From assembly GCF_001884135.1 (NCBI RefSeq), contig NZ_MAOC01000090.1, forward strand, positions 1 to 64,000: a stretch of DNA of 64,000 bases, in the 5' to 3' direction. Below the pieces are notes generated by a model. It searched no databases. It saw nothing but the letters and a program-made list of their open reading frames with translations, and had not been told where the DNA came from. The position numbers were made by a program, and so were the translations under genes. The stretch comes from Bacillus nitratireducens (lineage in GTDB: Bacteria; Bacillota; Bacilli; Bacillales; Bacillaceae_G). Shown here in pieces: positions 58,722 to 64,000 of this stretch. Position 1 is the first letter of the stretch; the number at the start of each line of letters is the position of its first letter.

Positions 58722-58775
58722 ATTAGAAAGCTAATTCCTTTCAGTTTTGCTGAAGGGATTAGCTTTCCTTTTTAC
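58722..58775 (+). terminator. Terminator after the ABC-F gene
   Basis: GAAAGCTAATTCCTT pairs with AAGGGATTAGCTTTC, followed by CTTTTT. Confidence 0.88.
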
Positions 58776-58905
58776 CCTGCTATTTGCGGGGCAGTAAGAC
58801 TCCCACCTCAAAATTCGGTTGGAGCTCTGCTGCCCGTAAACGTCCGATTGGTGAGGCTTAATAATCGGTGGGGGATGAACAACCCCCCACTGATTAAAGT
58901 TTAAC
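58776..58905 (+). repeat. bcr1-like repeat downstream of the ABC-F gene
   Basis: A 130-bp element is flanked by TTTAC (58771-58775) and TTTAT (58906-58910). It begins GGGGCAGTAAGACTCCCACC after a short diverged end, and ends CCACTGATTAAAGTTTAAC. Confidence 0.82.
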
Positions 58906-58910
58906 TTTAT

Positions 58911-59146
58911 AATAATATTTTACGTAAGGGATAAATAAAAAATGTGTTTCACGTGAAACAGTAATTTTGATAAATTTATGTTACGCAATTTTCATCCAGC
59001 AAAAATTCCATATCGAAATTGAAGAACTGGTAAAGAGAAAAGTAAATGTTATCAAAAGCTTTTTCAATAATAGTAATTACAGAAGTGTAGGCTAATTATT
59101 TCCCGAGACATAAGTATGCGTGACAGAGACTCATGGTTGAAAGTAA
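58911..59146. other. Intergenic region after the repeat, 236 bp
   Basis: Apart from the parS site at 58945 I see no gene here. The segment TTATTTCCCGAGACATAAG and what follows is unassigned. Confidence 0.5.
58945..58960. other. parS centromere site
   Basis: TGTTTCACGTGAAACA is a perfect 16-bp palindrome and matches the Bacillus parS consensus TGTTNCACGTGAAACA exactly. ParB (Spo0J) loads here and spreads to organise and segregate the origin region together with SMC. It is intergenic, as parS sites often are. Confidence 0.93.
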
Positions 59147-59200
59147 AAAAAGAAGCAGAGTTACAGCCTTACGCGCTGAACTCTGCTTTCTTTTTTTGGA
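59147..59200 (-). terminator. Terminator overlapping the end of the small membrane protein gene
   Basis: AAAAAGAAGCAGAGTT pairs with AACTCTGCTTTCTTTTT; the stem includes the last ~12 codons of the minus-strand gene. Confidence 0.8.
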
Positions 59201-59358
59201 GTATCTTCCCTTGTTGAAATTATAACAGCGATCCCGAGCATAATAAAAAAAGCTAAAAAGAGGACGAACTTTGGGAAGAACGGGAATAGTAATAGTGCCC
59301 CGACTATCATAATTGTTAATAATATATAGTGCAGGACATATTGGAATAGGTTGTCCAT
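59161..59358 (-). CDS. Small membrane protein (65 aa)
   Basis: The 65-residue protein has two closely spaced hydrophobic helices (LHYILLTIMIVGALLLFPFF and KFVLFLAFFIMLGIAVII) and a charged tail, STREDTPKKESRVQRVRL. GGGGGCG stands about 8 nt before the ATG at 59358; the frame extends upstream to 59451 without a ribosome site. Its 3' end is inside a terminator stem. The function is unknown. Confidence 0.72.
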   Translation of the reverse strand: MDNLFQYVLHYILLTIMIVGALLLFPFFPKFVLFLAFFIMLGIAVIISTREDTPKKESRVQRVRL

Positions 59359-59461
59359 GTTTTCGCCCCCTTTTTGGTAGTTGGTTGTTATTATTCTATG
59401 TGGGGCTATTAGGTAATAGAAGGTGTTTTTTGTTTTTTTGAGAGAAAACAATTAGTAAGGA

Positions 59462-59490
59462 TTGACATACCTATTGAAAAGGAATAATCT
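59462..59490 (+). promoter_or_regulatory. Promoter of the first peptide-binding protein gene
   Basis: TTGACA (59462-59467), 17 bp, TAATCT (59485-59490), about 100 bp before the ATG. Confidence 0.75.
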
Positions 59491-59593
59491 TGAAATCAAT
59501 TCATACTATTTTTATAGGTAAAATAAAGATAGTTACAGAAAGGAGCGTTATGTTCCCTCTTAATTAAAAAACAGGAAAGTAAGGGTGAGAATT

Positions 59594-61297
59594 ATGCGAA
59601 AGGCTTTGAAAGGGTTACTTGCTACATTCCTTAGTACATCGGTTTTATTAGCAGGATGCGCTCAAGAAGAGAAAAGTACAAATGAAGCAGCAAAGATGCC
59701 AAAAGTAAAAGATGAGTTTATTAAGGCGAGTGACAAAGCAAAAAGTCCAGCAAAGGCAAAGGAAAGAAAAGATACTTTTGTAATTGGAATGCCGAGCCCT
59801 GGCGGGATATTCCTTCCGCATTTTATGGAGAATGGGTGGGATGGCAATATAACGCAAGCTATCTTTGCTCCTCTTGTTGGGCTGGATAAGGAAGGAAAAC
59901 CAATCCCGATTCTAGCGAAGAAGTGGGATATTTCGGAGAATCAGCTTACATATACGTTCCATTTGAAAGATGATGTAAAGTTTAGTGATGGTTCGCCGTT
60001 AACAGCGGATGATGTAGCATTTACATTAACGTTACTGCATGATCCAACTTATAGTGGTGCAACGGACATAAGCCAAACAGCAATAAAGGGTGGGCAAGCA
60101 TATAAAGAAGGAAAGGCTACATCTATTGAGGGGATTCAAGTCATCGATCCGAAAACAATTACGATTACAACTGAGAAGGTAAATGCCCAAACATTATCGT
60201 TAATTGGTGGAGAAGTTATATCAAAAGCTTATTACGGTAAAGAATATAAGCAAGGAAATTTAGAGTATTTAAAAGAGTTATACGGAAAACCGATGGGGTC
60301 AGGAGCCTATAAACTAGATAAATATATTCCAGGTCAAGAAGTTCGTTTTGTAGCAAATGAAAATTATTTTGAAGGTAAACCGAAGATTGAGCACTTTATT
60401 TATAAAATTACAAAAGGTGATACGAATTTGCAACAATTTCAAGCGGGAGAAGTAGATTATGATGGCTTCACGACAAATACGGAAACGATTGAGCAATTAA
60501 AAGATCTAGGTTTCGCTAATATTAATGTGTATACAGGAAGTTCTTACGGCTATATTAAAATGAATTATAAGAAGTCATACTTTAAAGATAAACGTGTACG
60601 CCAAGCGTTTATTTACGGATTAGAGCGCCAAAAAGTAATTGATACGTATTTCCAAGGTTATGCTTCACTTGTTAATGTGCCAATTACACCAGTTTCGTGG
60701 GCGTATACGGAAGAAGGAATCAATAAATACGAATATAATTTAGAAAAAGCGAAGAAATTACTTGATGAAGCAGGGTGGAAGGCTGGGTCAGATGGTATTC
60801 GTGAAAAAGATGGCCAAAAATTGAAGGTAAGTTATTTTGCTTCTTCTGCAAGTAAAATCAATGATGTGATGATCCCCGTTATGAAAGAGGATTACAAAAA
60901 GATTGGGGTAGATTTCAATCCTGAATACATGGACTTTAATACGATGATTTCCAAGGTAATTAAAGGAGATTATGATTTAGCGATGGTCTCCACACCGATG
61001 ATTGATGATCCAAGCGGAACAATTGAGGAGTTTGTTTCGACAAGTAAGCGTAATTATGATGGATATCATAATCCGAAAGTAGATGAATTAGCTAAGCAGG
61101 CATTAGAAACATTGGATATTGAAAAACGAAAAGAAATCTATAAAAAACTATATCAAGAGTTAAGTGAAGATCCACCTGTTATTTTCTTAAACAATAGTAA
61201 AGTCGTGTCTGCACATAATGCACGAATTCAAGGATTACAAGAAGATAACTATAATGGTATTTTGTTAAGTTTACCTAAATTAAAGATTGATAAATAA
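59594..61297 (+). CDS. Peptide ABC transporter substrate-binding lipoprotein (SBP family 5), first copy
   Basis: The 567-residue SBP_bac_5 lipoprotein has a signal ending in LLAGC. The family block YTFHLKDDVKFSDGSPLTADDVAFTLTLL is clear. It is the first of two paralogous binding proteins ahead of a permease gene; the pair share long stretches such as KYIPGQEVRFVANENY and SWAYTEEGINKYEY. It is a dipeptide or oligopeptide uptake component, with substrate unknown. ATG at 59594 is 6 nt after AAGGGTGAG; a GTG at 59585 lies inside that ribosome site and is rejected. Confidence 0.92.
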   Translation: MRKALKGLLATFLSTSVLLAGCAQEEKSTNEAAKMPKVKDEFIKASDKAKSPAKAKERKDTFVIGMPSPGGIFLPHFMENGWDGNITQAIFAPLVGLDKEGKPIPILAKKWDISENQLTYTFHLKDDVKFSDGSPLTADDVAFTLTLLHDPTYSGATDISQTAIKGGQAYKEGKATSIEGIQVIDPKTITITTEKVNAQTLSLIGGEVISKAYYGKEYKQGNLEYLKELYGKPMGSGAYKLDKYIPGQEVRFVANENYFEGKPKIEHFIYKITKGDTNLQQFQAGEVDYDGFTTNTETIEQLKDLGFANINVYTGSSYGYIKMNYKKSYFKDKRVRQAFIYGLERQKVIDTYFQGYASLVNVPITPVSWAYTEEGINKYEYNLEKAKKLLDEAGWKAGSDGIREKDGQKLKVSYFASSASKINDVMIPVMKEDYKKIGVDFNPEYMDFNTMISKVIKGDYDLAMVSTPMIDDPSGTIEEFVSTSKRNYDGYHNPKVDELAKQALETLDIEKRKEIYKKLYQELSEDPPVIFLNNSKVVSAHNARIQGLQEDNYNGILLSLPKLKIDK

Positions 61298-61322
61298 TTT
61301 TGAAAAAACTCTCAAAATATTT
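61298..61322 (+). terminator. Weak terminator-like hairpin
   Basis: ATTTTGA pairs with TCAAAAT around an A-rich loop, followed by ATTTATA. It is short and A/T-only, so termination is probably partial. Confidence 0.4.
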
Positions 61323-61334
61323 ATATAGAAATAA

Positions 61335-61363
61335 TTGACAAAATATACTGAAAGATATAAGCT
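61335..61363 (+). promoter_or_regulatory. Possible promoter of the second peptide-binding protein gene
   Basis: TTGACA (61335-61340) is followed at 15-17 bp by TATAAG / TAAGCT (61356-61363). The -35 is consensus and the -10 is weak. Confidence 0.55.
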
Positions 61364-61381
61364 AATAACCATAAAGTCTAC

Positions 61382-61452
61382 CGGAAAGGTCGGAATAAAA
61401 TTGTTACCCCTCAAAAACAACTATTTTTTTATAATTAAAACCGACTTTTCCG
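61382..61452 (+). promoter_or_regulatory. Long-range stem in the leader of the second binding protein gene
   Basis: CGGAAAGGTCGG (61382-61393) and CCGACTTTTCCG (61441-61452) pair over 12 bp with one G-T. The 47-nt loop contains TTGTT and AACAA arms. It lies in a leader of about 170 nt ahead of the ATG at 61541. It may be a regulatory RNA structure; it matches no riboswitch I know. Confidence 0.5.
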
Positions 61453-61540
61453 ATTGGCTATAAAATGTTGCTGTGGGAGGCATACATAAGGCAAGCAGTT
61501 CATAAGGTGTAATTATTAAAAAAAAGTTAGGGTGGGGACA

Positions 61541-63268
61541 ATGAAGAAAAAGACAAAAAAATGGGCTGGTGTATTTTCAGTATTGCTGAGTAGTTCGCTT
61601 GTGTTATCTGCTTGTGGGGGACAGGAGGATACAGCTTCTACAGAACCAGTTAAACAGCAAGATTTAAAAAATATAAAAATCGAAAAGATTGCGGCTACAG
61701 ATAAGACGAAAGTACCCGATAAAGCAAAGAATCGAAAAGACACGTTAGTTGTGGGGATTAGTAAACCTGGTGGTGTCTTTTTACCATACTTTCAGCAAAA
61801 TGGCTGGGATGGAAACGTAACTTCTGTTATTTTTGCATCTCTTGTATCGACAGATAAACAAGGAAAGCCAACCCCTGAATTAGCTGAGAAGTGGGATGTT
61901 TCTTCTGATCAGTTAACATATACATTCCATTTACGTAAAGATTTAAAATTTAGTGATGGTTCGCCATTAACAGCAGATGATGTAGCGTTCACATTGACGC
62001 TTTTACATGATAAGGCGTATGAAGGTGAAATAGACATTTCCCAATACGCGGTTAAAGGCGGTAAAGACTATAAAGAAGGAAAGGCAACTTCAATTGAAGG
62101 AATTCAGGTTGTTGACCCGCAGACAATTAAAATTACGACTGAAAAAGTTAATTCGCAGACACTAACTGCTTTAGGTGGACCAGTGCTATCAAAAGCTTAT
62201 TATGGAAAAGGCTATAAACAGAATACAAGTTTAGATTATTTAAAAGAGTTATATGGAAAACCGATAGCTGCGGGTCCATATAAATTTGAAAAGTATATTC
62301 CAGGTCAAGAAGTTCGATTTGTAGCAAATGAAAATTATTATGCAGGTAAACCGAAAATCCCAAACTTCATTTATAAAATCACTGCTGGTGATACAAAGCT
62401 TCAATTGTTCCAAACAGGTGAAGTTGATTACACTGGCTTAGGTACTGGTGATGAAATTCTTGAACAGGCGAAAGGTTTACAATTTGCGAACATTCAAATC
62501 GAAACAGCCGCATCGTTTAGTTATATTTATATGAATAATAATAAGCCGTACTTAAAGGATAAAAAAGTACGCCAAGCACTTATTTACGGATTAGATCGTA
62601 AAAAATATGTTGATACAGCATTAAAAGGATACGGTACAGTAGCTAACGTACCAATTCACCCAACTTCTTGGGCCTATACGGAAGAAGGGGTTAATAAATA
62701 TGAATATGATAAAGAAAAAGCAAAAAAACTATTAGATGAAGCAGGATGGAAAGTTGGTTCGGATGGAATTCGTGAAAAAGATGGTCAAAAATTAAAACTT
62801 TCGTATTTCGGCCCAAGTTCTGCTAAGGATAGTGATTTATTAATTCCGATTGCGAAAGAGAATTATAAAGAGATAGGTGTAGAATTTAATCCTGAATTTA
62901 TGGATTTTAACACTATGCTTTCGAAGGTAAACAAAGGTGATTATGATTTAGCTTCTGTTTCGACACCAATTACAAGTGATCCGAGTGAAACAGCTGGTGA
63001 ATATTTGTCTAGTGCAAATGAAACTAGCCTTGGTTACAAGAATGCAAAAGTAGATGAGTTAATTCAAAAAGGTATTGAAACGGTAGATATTGAAAAACGT
63101 AAACCAATCTATAAAGAACTGTATAAAGAATTAAGTGATGATCCACCAGTAATTCTATTAAACTACCGTAGAACAATTACAGGATACAACGGGAATATAA
63201 AAGGAATTGACCCTGAAAAATACAATAGTATTAGTGCAAACTTACCAGTATTATCTATTGAAAAATAA
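61541..63268 (+). CDS. Peptide ABC transporter substrate-binding lipoprotein (SBP family 5), second copy
   Basis: The 575-residue SBP_bac_5 lipoprotein has lipobox VLSAC and the family block YTFHLRKDLKFSDGSPLTADDVAFTLTLL. It is a paralogue of the preceding gene, but the two leaders differ, so they may be expressed differently. ATG at 61541 follows AGGGTGGGG; a GTG at 61532 overlaps the ribosome site and is rejected. A large hairpin separates it from the permease gene, a usual way to make more binding protein than membrane subunit. Confidence 0.92.
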   Translation: MKKKTKKWAGVFSVLLSSSLVLSACGGQEDTASTEPVKQQDLKNIKIEKIAATDKTKVPDKAKNRKDTLVVGISKPGGVFLPYFQQNGWDGNVTSVIFASLVSTDKQGKPTPELAEKWDVSSDQLTYTFHLRKDLKFSDGSPLTADDVAFTLTLLHDKAYEGEIDISQYAVKGGKDYKEGKATSIEGIQVVDPQTIKITTEKVNSQTLTALGGPVLSKAYYGKGYKQNTSLDYLKELYGKPIAAGPYKFEKYIPGQEVRFVANENYYAGKPKIPNFIYKITAGDTKLQLFQTGEVDYTGLGTGDEILEQAKGLQFANIQIETAASFSYIYMNNNKPYLKDKKVRQALIYGLDRKKYVDTALKGYGTVANVPIHPTSWAYTEEGVNKYEYDKEKAKKLLDEAGWKVGSDGIREKDGQKLKLSYFGPSSAKDSDLLIPIAKENYKEIGVEFNPEFMDFNTMLSKVNKGDYDLASVSTPITSDPSETAGEYLSSANETSLGYKNAKVDELIQKGIETVDIEKRKPIYKELYKELSDDPPVILLNYRRTITGYNGNIKGIDPEKYNSISANLPVLSIEK

Positions 63269-63284
63269 GGATAAGAATGTATAA

Positions 63285-63346
63285 GTAGAAGACATTTTTT
63301 CACTCGGCAAGTAGTGTGCCGCTTTGAAAAAATGTTCTTCTATTTT
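63285..63346 (+). terminator. Large hairpin between the binding protein and permease genes
   Basis: AGAAGACATTTTTTCA pairs with TGAAAAAATGTTCTTCT (one bulge), with an inner CGGCA/TGCCG stem. The following T run is weak, so read-through to the permease is likely. Confidence 0.7.
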
Positions 63347-63371
63347 AAGCATAAGATTGGAGAGAAAAAGG

Positions 63372-64000
63372 GTGAAAACATATATCATTCGTAGGTTGTT
63401 ACAAATGATTCCTACACTGTTGGGTACGTCAGTTATTATCTTTTTTTTATTCGCGCTTCTTCCCGGTGACTATATTGATTCAAATCCAAAGATTACACCG
63501 CAAAGAGCTGAAGAACTTAGAGAGTTATATGGTTTAAATAAACCAATTGTTGAGCGATATTTTCACTGGCTCGGTAATGCATTGCAGGGGGATTTTGGTT
63601 TTTCTCTTCAATATCAAGAACCTGTAACGTCATTATTAAATAAATTTATATGGAATTCGTTTATTGTCGCAGTTATTGCGTTGTTCTTTATTTGGCTAAT
63701 TGCACTTATTATTGGTGTATTTTCAGCGACAAAGCAACATTCTTTATTCGATAAGCTTGTAACAATCGGTGTTTTTGCAGCGATGTCATTCCCTTCATTC
63801 TTTATCGGTTTGTTTTTAATTAAAGTGTTTGCGGTTGACTTTAAGCTATTACCGATAGGCGGGATGATTGATGTTGGGAGTAATTCGACTGGGCTTGCTT
63901 ACGTAATAGAAGTTGCAAAGCATATGGTTTTACCCGTGTTTATTTTGACTCTTCTTGGAGTTGGCTCATTAACTCGTTATTTTAGAACGAGTATGTTAGA
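63372..64000 (+). CDS. Peptide ABC transporter permease (OppB/DppB family), cut by window edge
   Basis: About 209 codons are visible from a GTG start preceded by GGAGAG and AAAGG. The N-terminal pattern is IIRRLLQMIPTLLGTSVIIF, then FFLFALLPGDYIDSNPK, and GDFGFSLQYQEPV marks the segment after the first helix. At least four membrane segments are seen before the window ends within the docking-loop region (LTRYFRTSMLE). It forms the import channel with a partner permease presumably encoded beyond the window. Confidence 0.9.
   Translation, partial: MKTYIIRRLLQMIPTLLGTSVIIFFLFALLPGDYIDSNPKITPQRAEELRELYGLNKPIVERYFHWLGNALQGDFGFSLQYQEPVTSLLNKFIWNSFIVAVIALFFIWLIALIIGVFSATKQHSLFDKLVTIGVFAAMSFPSFFIGLFLIKVFAVDFKLLPIGGMIDVGSNSTGLAYVIEVAKHMVLPVFILTLLGVGSLTRYFRTSML

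Noticed and set aside
1-64000. Insertion sequences, prophage genes or CRISPR arrays
   Set aside because: No transposase, integrase, phage structural gene or regular spacer array was seen; the repeats found are the bcr1-like elements and peptide cassettes.

Overview
The window looks like chromosomal DNA of a Bacillus cereus group member. The base composition is AT-rich, the gene set is typical Bacillaceae (cdaA-cdaR-glmM-glmS, S-box riboswitches, YusW, YitT, YxeA and PlsC relatives), and there are four copies of a roughly 130-150 bp repeat that resembles the B. cereus group element bcr1. A perfect 16-bp parS palindrome and a tRNA-Ala at the left edge suggest an origin-proximal position. No prophage, insertion sequence or CRISPR array was seen.

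Layout. 1-8.7 kb: tRNA-Ala, glycerate kinase, arginase, the cyclic-di-AMP and cell-wall operon cdaA-cdaR-glmM, the glmS ribozyme and glmS. 9-25 kb: an S9 peptidase lacking the expected catalytic His, DoxX, lipoproteins, an SDR, an S-box-controlled methionine transporter (metQ-metN-metI), oxidoreductases and two MFS proteins. 25-36 kb: a second S-box ahead of an oppBCDFA-type operon, then two tandem oppA paralogues, one under a third S-box. 36-42 kb: proline synthesis, PnuC, GlcU and molybdate uptake with a YvgK-like regulator.

42-56.5 kb holds the most unusual material. Ordinary genes (LysR with an EamA exporter, PlsC, a LacI-type regulator, YitT, TatD) alternate with cassettes of 25-40 residue peptides that standard gene callers would miss. 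Seven loci with eight promoters share one rigid layout: a CTTACA-N4-TGTAAG palindrome, 16 bp, a TCGATAGT box, 19 bp, then a -10 hexamer. The palindrome matches the TNACA-N4-TGTAA site known for BceR-type response regulators, which control responses to peptide antibiotics. The promoters drive three two-peptide cassettes, one three-peptide cassette, one 37-residue peptide, a YxeA-family protein, a decayed cassette and a possible ~100-nt RNA. I infer a regulon whose regulator lies outside the window.

56.5-64 kb: an ABC-F ATPase behind a 44-codon leader ORF and a terminator (an attenuator candidate), the parS site, and the start of a second peptide ABC transporter locus with two binding proteins and a permease cut by the window edge.

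Gene identities come from reading the translated sequence and recalling families; no database search was run. Start codons were moved inward where a Shine-Dalgarno sequence favoured it.
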